A DNA stretch of 64,000 bases from contig JANXQO010000035.1 of NCBI GenBank assembly GCA_025353485.1, positions 1-64,000 on the forward strand, written 5' to 3'. This document shows positions 1-8,162 of this stretch, one piece after another. The translations under genes were made by a program, and so were the position numbers. This stretch comes from Chitinophagales bacterium (GTDB lineage: Bacteria; Bacteroidota; Bacteroidia; Chitinophagales; Chitinophagaceae). Numbering within the stretch: the first letter of the stretch is position 1; each line of letters starts with the position of its first letter. The notes beneath the pieces are model-generated. The model worked only from the letters and a program-made list of their open reading frames with translations. It was not told the DNA's origin and searched no databases.

Positions 1-1186
1 CTTTCTCAATAATAAGTTCCACACTATCCAGAATAGTTTTATCCTCGTATAAAAAACCTGTTTTTTTAAATTGAATTGAATTATTGAATTGCTTTAACTG
101 TACAGCATTTGGTTTCTCTTTTATAGAAACATCTTCTTTTATTAAGTGTTCAATCCTGTCAATACTGGCAGCGCCTTTTTTAATATTATACGATGCAGCG
201 GACAAAGCTTTTAAAGGTTGTATCAATTGAGAAAAAATAGCGATGTACGCTAAAAAATCTCCTGGATCTAAAAAAGTATTTCTCAATACCAACCTGCCGC
301 CATACCAAAGCACACATACAACTGCTGCTACACCCAATACTTCTGATACCGGCGAAGCAAGATCTCTGCGCCTGTTTGCACGGTTCTTTATTTTAAAAAG
401 CTCATTATTTTGTTGTGAGAATTTATCCGTTTGTTTTTTTTCTGCATTAAACGCTTTAATAATTCTTATACCACCAAGTGTTTCATCAATAGTGGATAAT
501 ATCACACCTAATTTTTCCTGAACTCTTGTGCTTTGCTTTTTTAGCGATCGTCCTATCCGCCCGATAATTAAACCGGATAACGGCATAAATATTATAAGAA
601 ATAAGGTAAGCTGAGGGCTTAACATTACTAAATAAATAAAGAAAAGAAAAATAGCAATTGGTTCCCGGAATAATGTTTCCAGTACGCCAACGGTTGAACC
701 TTCCACTTCACTCAAATCATTGGTAAGCCTGCTCATTATATCTCCTTTTCTCTGATCATTAAAATATCCGATAGGCAAAGCAAGAATTTTTTTATACATC
801 GCTGTACGCATATCATTAATAATATTATTGCGTATCGGGTTAAGATAATACATAGATAAATAAAGGAAAATATTTTTTAAAATAACAGAAGCCAGTACAA
901 CCAGGCAAATAATTGCCAGCGCCTTTATATCGCCATTGGGGGAATTTATCACATCATACAATGCGGCCTTAAATTTATTAACAGGATTTATCCTGGTAAG
1001 AAAAGTATTAGCATTACCTACTGCACTAAGTGTATCTTCTTTTTTAAAGATCAAAAGTAAAAATGGACTCAATAAAGCAAGAGAAATAACAGAAAATACC
1101 GACGATAAAATATTGAAACTGAAATAAGCGAAAATTAATTTTGGATATTTTGAAATGTATCTGAAAATGGATCGTAAACTCTTCAT
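1..1186 (-). CDS. ABC exporter (MsbA-like), 3' end outside window
   Basis: Reading the minus strand from an ATG at 1186 gives one uninterrupted frame of 395 codons that runs off the left edge. The N-terminal part has the hydrophobic segments of an ABC-exporter membrane domain (about residues 17-47, 90-112 and two more around 170-215), with the coupling-helix style stretch MYKKILALPIGYF followed by DIMSRLTNDLSEVE and later TIDETLGGIRIIKAFNAE, all typical of MsbA/LmrA half-transporters. The last visible residues (GFLYEDKTILDSVELIIEK) look like the beginning of the nucleotide-binding domain, so Walker A, signature and Walker B lie outside. It probably exports a lipid or hydrophobic compound across the inner membrane as a homodimer. 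It is divergent from rbfA. The family is clear; the substrate cannot be read from the sequence. Confidence 0.88.
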   Translation of the reverse strand, partial: MKSLRSIFRYISKYPKLIFAYFSFNILSSVFSVISLALLSPFLLLIFKKEDTLSAVGNANTFLTRINPVNKFKAALYDVINSPNGDIKALAIICLVVLASVILKNIFLYLSMYYLNPIRNNIINDMRTAMYKKILALPIGYFNDQRKGDIMSRLTNDLSEVEGSTVGVLETLFREPIAIFLFFIYLVMLSPQLTLFLIIFMPLSGLIIGRIGRSLKKQSTRVQEKLGVILSTIDETLGGIRIIKAFNAEKKQTDKFSQQNNELFKIKNRANRRRDLASPVSEVLGVAAVVCVLWYGGRLVLRNTFLDPGDFLAYIAIFSQLIQPLKALSAASYNIKKGAASIDRIEHLIKEDVSIKEKPNAVQLKQFNNSIQFKKTGFLYEDKTILDSVELIIEK

Positions 1187-1199
1187 CTATGGTTTGGGT

Positions 1200-1272
1200 C
1201 CCGATAGCTATCGGTATTATAAAATGATAATAGAGGCAAAGTAACTAATTTTACAATCCCGATAGCTATCGG
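1200..1272. repeat. Two copies of palindrome CCGATAGCTATCGG
   Basis: The perfect 14-base palindrome CCGATAGCTATCGG occurs at 1201-1214 and again at 1259-1272, in the spacer between the divergent ABC exporter and rbfA. A third, 16-base version (CCCGATAGCTATCGGG) lies at 53145-53160 upstream of metH. All copies are intergenic. It could be a protein-binding site or a dispersed palindromic repeat; nothing in the window decides between these. Confidence 0.7.
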
Positions 1273-1288
1273 AACAATAACATATAAA

Positions 1289-1654
1289 ATGACGGAGGGC
1301 AAAAGACAAAAACAGGTTGCAGGTGTTATTCTTCATGAGCTTAATAATATTTTTTTAAAGATGGGTTTAAATATGCAGGATGGAGGAATGATTTCTATTT
1401 CATCTGTAAAAATTACACCCGATCTTTTTGAAGCAAGAGTTTACTTAAGCTTTTTTCAGATAAAAGATAATGATGCAATGCTTACAAAGATCCAGGATAA
1501 AAGCAAAGAAATACGGGGAGATTTAGGTAACCGTGTTCGCCACCAACTGCGCAGCATACCGCAAATAACTTTTTATATTGATGATACTTTGGATTATGTT
1601 TTTAAAATGGAAGAACTGCTTGATAAAATAAAAAAAGAAACTCCTGATAGATAA
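1289..1654 (+). CDS. rbfA: Ribosome-binding factor A
   Basis: The 121-residue product has the RbfA layout: an N-terminal helix with a conserved start (RQKQVAGVILHELNNIF), the KH-like central part with ITPDLFEARVYLSFF, and the C-terminal signature NRVRHQLRSIPQITFYIDDTLDY. RbfA binds the 30S subunit near helix 1 of 16S rRNA and acts in late maturation of the small subunit. Length is normal for the family. The next gene, an FtsX-type permease, follows after 48 bases that contain a small hairpin, so co-transcription is plausible. The ATG at 1289 is the only reasonable start; a CCGATAGCTATCGG palindrome lies 16 bases before it. Confidence 0.93.
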   Translation: MTEGKRQKQVAGVILHELNNIFLKMGLNMQDGGMISISSVKITPDLFEARVYLSFFQIKDNDAMLTKIQDKSKEIRGDLGNRVRHQLRSIPQITFYIDDTLDYVFKMEELLDKIKKETPDR

Positions 1655-1662
1655 TAATATCA

Positions 1663-1691
1663 ACGTTTAAACTTTAAAACCTCTTAAACGT
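1663..1691. repeat. Small inverted repeat made of iterated GTTTAAA words
   Basis: ACGTTTAA at 1663-1670 pairs with TTAAACGT at 1684-1691, and the surrounding bases repeat related words (TTTAAAC, TTTAAAA). It fills most of the rbfA to permease spacer. It resembles, in miniature, the word-built hairpins at 2926-3405, 7204-7342 and 34511-34587. Confidence 0.5.
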
Positions 1692-1702
1692 TTTAAACTA
1701 AC

Positions 1703-2923
1703 ATGTACCTCAGATTTGCCTGGAGATATTTTAAAGCAAAAAAAAGCACTAATGCGATAAATATCATCTCATGGGTTACACTTTGTGTTATTGCTTTCTC
1801 AACCATGTGCCAGGTATTGGTGTTAAGCGTGTTCAATGGTTTTGAAGATTTGGTTCGATCTCTCTATTCCAATTTTTATACTGATGTAAGAGTGATCGCT
1901 TCTAAAGGAAAAACAATTTTTCTTTCTACAGAGCAGATCAATTCTATAAAAAAATTTAAAGGCGTAAAAAATATTTCTTTGGTTGCACAGGAAAAAGCAT
2001 TGCTGCAAAACGGCGAATTACAAACAGTAGTTTTTTTAAAAGGCGTAGATGATAATTATAAAAACGTTTCAGGTGTGCCACAAAAAATGCTAACGGGCAA
2101 TTTTGAAACAGGTACTGCTGATGAACCACGCTTAATTTTAGGAGCGGGAATTGAATATGCAATTGGCGTACAGTCTGACAAGAGCTTAACACCACTCACT
2201 GTTTTTTTACCAAAAAAAATCGGGTACGCTTCTTCTGATCCTGCTGCATCTTTAAGCGAAGGCAATGCCTATCCCTCGGGCAGTTTTGCCATTCAGCAGG
2301 ATTTTGATAATAAATATGTGATAACAAATATTGATTTTATAAAGCAGCAAATGAATTATGCAGGCAATGAATACAGCGCTGCTGAAATTGCATTATTATA
2401 TCCTTCGCAAACTGATGACATAACTATTGCTTTACAAAAAATGCTAGGAGAAAATTACAAAGTTCAAACAAAGTACCAGCAAAATACAAGCTTATACACA
2501 TCAATGAAAGTGGAGAAGTGGGCTATTTATGCAGTGCTTACACTTATTCTTATTATCGCCGCATTCAACATGATAAGTGCCCTTACCATGTTAGTGTTGG
2601 AAAAAAGAAAAGATATAAGTGTACTGCAATCGTTGGGTGCTGATAAAAGTTTGATATTAAAAATATTTTTAAGTGAGGGATTGATATTAGCCATTTCAGG
2701 TGCGGCCCTGGGATTATTACTTGCCACAATTATTTGTGCACTGCAATCAAAATTTAAAATTGTAAAACTTTCAGGAAATTCTTTTCTTATAGATTATTTT
2801 CCGGTAAAAATTATTGCTGCAGATTTTTTACTGGTAGCTTCAACTGCATTAATAATAGCTTTTATCGCTGCATGGTTTCCGGCAAATAAAGCGGCGCATC
2901 AAACGTTTGAATTGAGGAGTTGA
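1703..2923 (+). CDS. LolC/LolE-like FtsX-family ABC permease
   Basis: The 406-residue protein has the topology of lipoprotein-releasing permeases: one N-terminal membrane helix (about residues 20-45), a large periplasmic domain (about 46-270) and three C-terminal helices forming an FtsX domain (about 272-300, 318-345 and 368-395). The stretch ALTMLVLEKRKDISVLQSLGA is the diagnostic FtsX/LolE coupling segment. With a LolD ATPase it would extract lipoproteins from the inner membrane, but no ATPase lies nearby in this window, so the partner must be encoded elsewhere. It follows rbfA on the same strand. Its stop codon lies three bases before the left arm of the S23-carrying inverted repeat. The exact substrate (lipoprotein release or another FtsX role) is inferred. 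Confidence 0.85.
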   Translation: MYLRFAWRYFKAKKSTNAINIISWVTLCVIAFSTMCQVLVLSVFNGFEDLVRSLYSNFYTDVRVIASKGKTIFLSTEQINSIKKFKGVKNISLVAQEKALLQNGELQTVVFLKGVDDNYKNVSGVPQKMLTGNFETGTADEPRLILGAGIEYAIGVQSDKSLTPLTVFLPKKIGYASSDPAASLSEGNAYPSGSFAIQQDFDNKYVITNIDFIKQQMNYAGNEYSAAEIALLYPSQTDDITIALQKMLGENYKVQTKYQQNTSLYTSMKVEKWAIYAVLTLILIIAAFNMISALTMLVLEKRKDISVLQSLGADKSLILKIFLSEGLILAISGAALGLLLATIICALQSKFKIVKLSGNSFLIDYFPVKIIAADFLLVASTALIIAFIAAWFPANKAAHQTFELRS

Positions 2924-2925
2924 TC

Positions 2926-3405
2926 GGTTAATTGGTTTATCAGTTAATTAGTTAATTGGTTGCGCTATTCTTTTATTTTAATTTTTTGTGAACGTGCTAC
3001 AAATTTGATAAATGCATTTAGCATTACTAAGATTCGCTCTGTAGATGCGATTAATGTATCACAATCGGATGAAGGAATTATTGTTCTTCTTTTACATTTT
3101 GACAGCCACGCTTTCGTTTCCTGAATTGAGCCTCTTGAATAAAAATAAAATTGTTTACTTTCTTTATAAAAATATCTGCCATAACCTTCGGCAATGTTAG
3201 CTGAGATAGAATCAGCGGCTCTTACCATTTGCTTTCCAATAGTATCTTTCTCAAAAAAATTCCAGCTAATTACAATATTCCAAATTTTATCAGAAAAATC
3301 TTCAGCAAGATTGTAAACCTCTAATTTCTCAAGCGTATATTCCATAAAAAAAGTTTAAAATTTATTAACCACAAATAAACCAATTAACCAATTAACTGAT
3401 TAACC
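2926..3405. repeat. Inverted-repeat element enclosing an S23-type gene
   Basis: A left arm at 2926-2962 and a right arm at 3377-3405 are inverted copies of each other. Over the 29-base right arm I count about 27 matching positions. Both arms are built from an iterated 8-base word close to ATTAACCA. The arms enclose a single gene for a four-helix-bundle protein whose stop codon is two bases from the left arm. Outside, the arms abut the stop codons of the convergent permease and transketolase genes (2923 and 3408). The structure looks like a self-contained 480-base cassette, comparable in design to the S23-encoding intervening sequences known from some 23S rRNA genes. Confidence 0.75.
2965..3345 (-). 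CDS. Four-helix-bundle protein of the 23S rRNA intervening-sequence (S23) family
   Basis: The 126-residue product matches the S23/TIGR02436-type pattern: an N-terminal LEVYNLAEDFSDKIW helix, then GKQMVRAADSISANIAEGYGR, which is the family signature, then a helix with SRGSIQETKAWLSKC and a final helix ending in basic residues. Members form four-helix bundles and pentamers; relatives include the Avd accessory protein of diversity-generating retroelements. The biochemical role of the stand-alone family is not established. The gene is the only one between two inverted repeat arms and is transcribed toward the permease end. No reverse transcriptase or template repeat is near, so a retroelement role is not supported here. 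Confidence 0.88.
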   Translation of the reverse strand: MEYTLEKLEVYNLAEDFSDKIWNIVISWNFFEKDTIGKQMVRAADSISANIAEGYGRYFYKESKQFYFYSRGSIQETKAWLSKCKRRTIIPSSDCDTLIASTERILVMLNAFIKFVARSQKIKIKE

Positions 3406-3407
3406 AT

Positions 3408-4241
3408 TTAGTAATCTCCCAAAGTACTGGGTAACTGTGCCAATGCACTTGCTAATTGCTCATCATTTGGCGCAATGCCATGCCATTCATAATTGCCGGC
3501 CATAAAATCAACACCGTAGCCCATTATAGTGCTCATTAAAATTACTATCGGCTTTCCTTTCCCAACAAAAGATCTTGCATTATGCAACCCGGCAATTACT
3601 GCATCCATATCATTGCCATCCATTTCCAGTACATGCCAGTTAAAGGCTTCAAATTTGGCTCTCAGGCTATCTGTGGACATTACTTTTTGTGTAGTGCCAT
3701 CAATCTGTTGTCCATTCCAGTCTACTGTAGAAATTAAATTATCTACTTTATGATGTGCAGCAAACATTATCGCTTCCCAGTTTTGTCCTTCATCTAATTC
3801 ACCATCTCCATGTAATGAATAAACAATGTGGTTATCCTTATTTATTTTTTTTGATAATGCTGCGCCAATAGCCACACTCATTCCCTGTCCCAATGAGCCG
3901 GAAGCGACCCTTATGCCCGGCAAACCTTCGTGCGTAGTAGGATGGCCCTGCAGGCGGGAACTAATTTTTCTAAAAGTTTTTAATTCTTCTAAAGGAAAAT
4001 AGCCTGCCCGGGATAATGTGCTATACCAAACAGGTGAAATATGACCGTTGGATAAAAAGAAAATATCTTCTCCCGGGCCATCCATATCAAAGCCAGGCTT
4101 TCTGTTCATTATTTCAAAATACAAGGCAGTAAAAAACTCTGTGCAACCTAAAGACCCACCCGGATGACCGCTTTGCACTTCATGCACCATCCGTACAATA
4201 TCTCTTCTTATTTGTACCGCTATTGCTTTTAAATCTTTCAT
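3408..4241 (-). CDS. Transketolase, N-terminal (TPP/pyrophosphate-binding) subunit
   Basis: The 277-residue protein covers only the first third of a full-length transketolase. It has SGHPGG at residues 24-29 and the thiamine-diphosphate motif GDGELDEGQNWE starting at residue 145, plus the conserved ASGSLGQG before it. Such short forms work with a separate C-terminal subunit to transfer two-carbon ketol units in the pentose phosphate pathway, or act in related TPP chemistry. The likely partner is encoded at 45246-46208 on the other strand, about 41 kb away, which is unusual since the two subunits are often adjacent. The gene converges on the S23 cassette and its stop lies two bases from the right repeat arm. 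Confidence 0.9.
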   Translation of the reverse strand: MKDLKAIAVQIRRDIVRMVHEVQSGHPGGSLGCTEFFTALYFEIMNRKPGFDMDGPGEDIFFLSNGHISPVWYSTLSRAGYFPLEELKTFRKISSRLQGHPTTHEGLPGIRVASGSLGQGMSVAIGAALSKKINKDNHIVYSLHGDGELDEGQNWEAIMFAAHHKVDNLISTVDWNGQQIDGTTQKVMSTDSLRAKFEAFNWHVLEMDGNDMDAVIAGLHNARSFVGKGKPIVILMSTIMGYGVDFMAGNYEWHGIAPNDEQLASALAQLPSTLGDY

Positions 4242-4496
4242 TGTAATTTATAACAGGAAGCGAACCTACATTAAAACCCGTAATAGTACAAATTCAATTT
4301 TCGGCATATAAATTGAAATAAATTATAATTTGATTCGTTTATTGTTTTTGATTGGTTATTTTTACGGCTTAAATATATTTTGAAAACACCCTAAAAGTAT
4401 AAGCAGCATATTCTCTTTCAGATGGGTCTAAATGCAGCTATTGACTTCAACAAAGGTTTATACTTAATTAGTTTTTGCTTATTACAATAATGAAGC
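4242..4496. other. Divergent intergenic region, 255 bases
   Basis: This AT-rich spacer separates the divergent transketolase and glycosyl-phosphate transferase genes and must hold both promoters. I see no exact TAnnTTTG core, no open frame worth calling and no strong hairpin in it. Confidence 0.5.
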
Positions 4497-5624
4497 ATGC
4501 ATAATATTTTACTAAGTACGGCACTTGCATTTCTAATTACCTATTTTGCAATTCCTCCAATAATTAAGGTTGCTAAGGATAAAAAATTGTTTGACGAACC
4601 TGATGAACGTAAGGTTCATAAATCTGTAATTCCTACACTTGGCGGTCTTGGCATATTCGCAGGATTTATCATTGCCACATTAATGGGTGTACCCGTACAT
4701 ATGGCAAATGAACTACAATATTTTTTGGCAGCTGCTATGGTTATTTTCTTCCTGGGAATTAAGGACGATATATTGCTGTTATCCCCTACCAAAAAATTTA
4801 TGGGACAATTAATTGCCGCAGGTATCATTATTAAGTTTGGTGGAATCCAGATAAATAATTTACAAGGCTTTTTAGGAATATATGAAATACCCCATATAAC
4901 CAGTTATATACTTACTGCTTTTACAATAATAGTTGTAACAAACTCTTTCAATCTTATTGATGGAGTGGATGGATTGGCAGGTAGCCTTGGGTTATTAACC
5001 TCTTTGGTGTTTGGCGTTTACTTTTTTGTTACAGGAGAACTAATGTATTCCGTTATGGCGCTTTCATTGGCAGGCAGTCTTATTGCATTTCTTATTTATA
5101 ATTTTTCGCCGGCAAAAATATTTATGGGTGATACAGGGTCTTTATTAATAGGGTTGTTGAACTCAATTTTTGCGATAAAATTTATTTCCGTAGCTGCTAA
5201 TCAAGATGCAAGTCTCCCCTTACTTTCTGCACCGGCTATTGCATTTGCTATCTTAATAGTTCCTTTATTTGATACCCTTCGTGTATTTAGTCTTCGCATA
5301 TTTAACAGGCGTTCACCATTTAGCCCTGATAGAAATCATATACATCATTTTTTACTTGATCTTGGCCTTTCACAAAGGATAATCTCATTGATTTGCGTTT
5401 CAGCCAATATCGTTTTTATTGGATTGGCATACTTTCTCCGCTCCCAGGGTACCACAATGGTAATGGGCGCATTAGCTACTGCTGCTTTTTTATTTATAAC
5501 AGTTATCTATTATAGCCGTTCCAAACACAAGTATATTAATTCAGAAGCAAGAGAACATCAGGGAGAGATCATCAAATCTCATAAAGTTCTTACTCTTGTA
5601 AAAGAAACAGTTGACCAAGACTAA
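4497..5624 (+). CDS. WecA/TagO-type undecaprenyl-phosphate sugar-1-phosphate transferase (MraY family)
   Basis: The 375-residue, highly hydrophobic protein has about ten to eleven membrane segments and the active-site motifs of the polyprenyl-phosphate N-acetylhexosamine-1-phosphate transferases. These are FLGIKDDILLLSPTKKF (the DD pair for magnesium), NSFNLIDGVDGLAG, KIFMGDTGSL and the cytoplasmic loop RNHIHHFLLDLG with the HxxHH-type signature of the WecA/TagO branch rather than MraY. It would start a lipid-linked glycan by moving a sugar phosphate from a UDP-sugar to undecaprenyl phosphate at the inner membrane. No other glycan-assembly genes are adjacent, which suggests a housekeeping or O-antigen-like initiator encoded away from its cluster. 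An earlier ATG at 4490 is closed by a stop after four codons, so 4497 is the start. Confidence 0.9.
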   Translation: MHNILLSTALAFLITYFAIPPIIKVAKDKKLFDEPDERKVHKSVIPTLGGLGIFAGFIIATLMGVPVHMANELQYFLAAAMVIFFLGIKDDILLLSPTKKFMGQLIAAGIIIKFGGIQINNLQGFLGIYEIPHITSYILTAFTIIVVTNSFNLIDGVDGLAGSLGLLTSLVFGVYFFVTGELMYSVMALSLAGSLIAFLIYNFSPAKIFMGDTGSLLIGLLNSIFAIKFISVAANQDASLPLLSAPAIAFAILIVPLFDTLRVFSLRIFNRRSPFSPDRNHIHHFLLDLGLSQRIISLICVSANIVFIGLAYFLRSQGTTMVMGALATAAFLFITVIYYSRSKHKYINSEAREHQGEIIKSHKVLTLVKETVDQD

Positions 5625-5659
5625 CGATTGGTTTAACTTTTTAATCATCCTCTTTTTGC

Positions 5660-5667
5660 TAAATTTG
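5660..5667 (+). promoter_or_regulatory. Bacteroidota -7 promoter core TAAATTTG, upstream of frr
   Basis: TAAATTTG fits the Bacteroidota consensus TAnnTTTG. It is 65 bases before the frr start. No good TTTG -33 element is seen at the usual distance, so confidence is modest. Confidence 0.4.
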
Positions 5668-5732
5668 TAATTCATTTTACAACACTGCCTGTTTACGGTA
5701 TCAATTGTAATTATCCGCTTAATTATTGAGAC

Positions 5733-6296
5733 ATGACAGATGATCTATCATTTATATTAGAGGAAGGTAAAGATTCTATGACAAAAGCTATAACCCATTT
5801 GGAAGCCGAATTGGTTAAAATACGTGCCGGCAAAGCTAATCCTGCGATGGTTGATGGTATTGTTGTAGATTATTATGGCAATCCCACACAAATAAATCAG
5901 GTAAGTAATATCAGTGCAATGGATGCAAGAACAATTTCTATTCAGCCATGGGAAAAAAATATGCTGCAACCCATAGAAAGAGCGATCATCGCAGCTAACA
6001 TTGGTATCAATCCTCAAAATGACGGAAATATTATCCGATTGTTTTTGCCCCCCCTTACCGAAGAAAGAAGAAGAGAAATGGTAAAAAGAAGTAATGGTGA
6101 AGGTGAACAGGCAAAAGTTGCCGTTAGAAGTATACGCCGTGAAGCCATAGAACAAATAAAAAAGCTCCAGAAGGATGGGCTAAGCGAAGACCAGGCAAAG
6201 GATGCTGAAACAGAGATGCAGGAAATAACCGATAGGTATATCTCTCTTGTTGAAAAACATTTAGCTGCAAAAGAAAAAGAAATAATGTCAGTATAA
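5733..6296 (+). CDS. frr: Ribosome recycling factor
   Basis: The 187-residue protein is a typical RRF: VKIRAGKANPAMVDGIVVDYYG near the N-terminus, the domain-II hinge region with IRLFLPPLTEERRREMVK, and the C-terminal coiled coil VRSIRREAIEQIKKL followed by EDQAKDAETEMQEITDRYI. RRF with EF-G splits post-termination ribosomes. Length is normal. In many bacteria frr follows pyrH; here pyrH is not adjacent. The gene at 6306 starts nine bases after its stop on the same strand and may be co-transcribed. Confidence 0.95.
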   Translation: MTDDLSFILEEGKDSMTKAITHLEAELVKIRAGKANPAMVDGIVVDYYGNPTQINQVSNISAMDARTISIQPWEKNMLQPIERAIIAANIGINPQNDGNIIRLFLPPLTEERRREMVKRSNGEGEQAKVAVRSIRREAIEQIKKLQKDGLSEDQAKDAETEMQEITDRYISLVEKHLAAKEKEIMSV

Positions 6297-6305
6297 ATAT
6301 TTCTT

Positions 6306-7199
6306 ATGCTGAAAGAACAATTACTCATACTAATTTCCACACCACTTTATTTTTTGGTGATAGCTATTGAAATATTGTTAAGTCATCTCCATTTAAAAAA
6401 ATATTACAAACTAAAAGATACGTTGATGAATGTTTACCTGTGCCTGGTAAACGGAGGAATTGATCTTTTATTTAGAGCAGTATATCTTGTTATATTACTT
6501 TGGTTTTTTAATTTTCATTTCGTTGATCTTTCTTTCAACCCTGTGTTATACTGGGGTTTGCTATTCATACTGGAAGACTTGATTTTTTATATTGAACATC
6601 GTGTTGATCATTATTGCAGATTTTTTTGGGCTGTTCATGTTACACATCATTCTTCTGAAGAATTTAATTTAACCACAGGATTTCGTTCTTCTGTATTACA
6701 ACCTTTGTACAGGTTTGTATATTTTATTCCAATTGCCTTTTTAGGATTCAGGCCTATTGATATTGTTTTTATGTATTCTCTTACCCAGATTTATGGGATA
6801 CTGGTACATACTAAATATATTGATAAAATGCCCCGCTGGTTTGAGGCGATCTTTGTGAGCCCCTCACATCACCGTGTACATCATGCAAGTAACATCCGTT
6901 ATCTTGATAAAAATATGGGGATGGTGCTTATCATTTGGGATCGGCTGTTTGGCACTTTTCAGAAAGAATTAAAAGAAGACCCGATAAAGTATGGACTTAC
7001 AAAACCATTAGAAAATCCTAATCATCCTGCAAAAATTATTTTTCATGAATGGCAAAATCTTAGCTTCGATCTCAGGAAAAAAATACCCTTTCTTGCTAAA
7101 TTAAAATACCTCGTTATGCCGCCCGGCTGGAGCCATGATGGTAGTACAAAAACTGCAAAGCAATTACGCAGAGAATTGCTTATCATTGAAAAAGGATAA
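6306..7199 (+). CDS. Sterol desaturase / fatty-acid hydroxylase superfamily membrane enzyme
   Basis: The 297-residue membrane protein carries the eight-histidine di-iron pattern of the superfamily: HRVDH at residues 98-102, HVTHH at 111-115 and HHRVHH at 188-193, with the third box in a cytoplasmic loop after hydrophobic segments. Four to five membrane helices lie in the first 170 residues. Enzymes of this group hydroxylate or desaturate lipids using oxygen; Bacteroidota members may act on sterol-like, carotenoid or sphingolipid substrates, but the substrate cannot be told here. It follows frr by nine bases. Confidence 0.85.
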   Translation: MLKEQLLILISTPLYFLVIAIEILLSHLHLKKYYKLKDTLMNVYLCLVNGGIDLLFRAVYLVILLWFFNFHFVDLSFNPVLYWGLLFILEDLIFYIEHRVDHYCRFFWAVHVTHHSSEEFNLTTGFRSSVLQPLYRFVYFIPIAFLGFRPIDIVFMYSLTQIYGILVHTKYIDKMPRWFEAIFVSPSHHRVHHASNIRYLDKNMGMVLIIWDRLFGTFQKELKEDPIKYGLTKPLENPNHPAKIIFHEWQNLSFDLRKKIPFLAKLKYLVMPPGWSHDGSTKTAKQLRRELLIIEKG

Positions 7200-7203
7200 T
7201 TCG

Positions 7204-7342
7204 GTTTAAAAGGTTTAAGAAGTTTAAGAAGTTCCTAAGGGTTCGGGAAGTTTTTGCGTGCTATTGAAACATTAAACTTTTACGCTATTTTTAAATATTC
7301 AAGAATAAACTTTTTAACTTCTGCAATTTCTGAAACTCTTTA
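7204..7342. repeat. Imperfect inverted repeat with iterated GTTTAAGAA words
   Basis: The left part (7204-7233) repeats GTTTAAGAA at nine-base spacing; the right part (7307-7342) carries the complementary words AACTTTTTAACTTCT and TTCTGAAACTC. The pairing is partial. It occupies the 153-base spacer between the hydroxylase and ppk2 genes. The design (short word iterated within each arm) is the same as at 2926-3405 and 34511-34587, with a different word. Confidence 0.5.
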
Positions 7343-7352
7343 AATAATTAAT

Positions 7353-8108
7353 ATGGGAGAGATAAAACTTAGCAAAATAAGTACGAGGGCTGATAAAGAT
7401 CTGGATAAAAAAGATACAAAAAACAAAACAGCTCAATTACTTGAAGATATAAATGAACTTCAAAACCTTTTCTACGCAGAAAATAAGCACTCAATTTTAG
7501 TTGTAATACAAGGCCTGGATGCCAGCGGAAAAGATGGTGTTATCAGAAATGTTTTTGGAGCATTAAATCCACAGGGTGTTACTGTAAAAAGTTATAAAGC
7601 CCCTAACCCTGAAGAATTAAGTCATGATTTTTTATGGAGGATCCATCAGCATGCACCAGCCAAAGGAATGATACAAATTTTTAACCGCAGCCATTATGAA
7701 GATATTTTAATTACCCGTGTACATAAATGGTGTAATGATGATGATGCAAAAAAGAGAATGAAAGCAATTAATGATTGGGAAGAATTACTTACTCAGCATA
7801 ACAATACGCACATTCTTAAATTTTATCTTCATGTTTCACCTGAAGAACAACAGTCAAGGCTCGGGGAACGACTGAAAGATCCTGCTAAAATGTGGAAGTA
7901 TAATGAAAATGATTTTGCAGAAGCAAAGCTTTGGGACCTATACATGGCAATGTATGAAGACGCCTTTACAATTTGTAATCAACCCAAATGGAATATTATA
8001 CCCAGCGATCAAAACTGGTATAAAGAATATTTAATAGCTGAGAAAATATATGATACATTGAAAAATTTAGATATGCAATATCCTGGTATAAAACCAAAAA
8101 GCTCATAA
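7353..8108 (+). CDS. ppk2: Polyphosphate kinase 2 family protein
   Basis: The 251-residue protein has the PPK2 kinase core: Walker A-like GLDASGKDG at residues 54-62, the lid-region motifs FNRSHYEDILITRVH and KFYLHVSPEEQQSRLGERL followed by DPAKMWKYN, and the C-terminal NWYKEYLIAEKIYDTL. PPK2 enzymes phosphorylate nucleoside mono- or diphosphates with polyphosphate or run in reverse. The sequence style (single domain, about 250 residues) suits a class that forms ATP from AMP or ADP, but the class cannot be fixed by eye. A phosphate-uptake cluster lies elsewhere in the window (34-43 kb). Confidence 0.9.
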   Translation: MGEIKLSKISTRADKDLDKKDTKNKTAQLLEDINELQNLFYAENKHSILVVIQGLDASGKDGVIRNVFGALNPQGVTVKSYKAPNPEELSHDFLWRIHQHAPAKGMIQIFNRSHYEDILITRVHKWCNDDDAKKRMKAINDWEELLTQHNNTHILKFYLHVSPEEQQSRLGERLKDPAKMWKYNENDFAEAKLWDLYMAMYEDAFTICNQPKWNIIPSDQNWYKEYLIAEKIYDTLKNLDMQYPGIKPKSS

Positions 8109-8162
8109 TTTCTAAAGTATACAATCATAACCAACTTTTTTTACCAACTAAACCTTACACTT

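Noticed and set aside
243-521. Plus-strand frame of 92 codons
   Set aside because: It is antisense to the clear ABC exporter membrane domain and has no family character.
2965-3345. S23 protein as Avd of a diversity-generating retroelement
   Set aside because: No reverse transcriptase, template repeat or variable-protein gene is present nearby.
6014-6340. Minus-strand frame of 108 codons over frr
   Set aside because: frr is certain on the plus strand; the frame is a serine-rich shadow.
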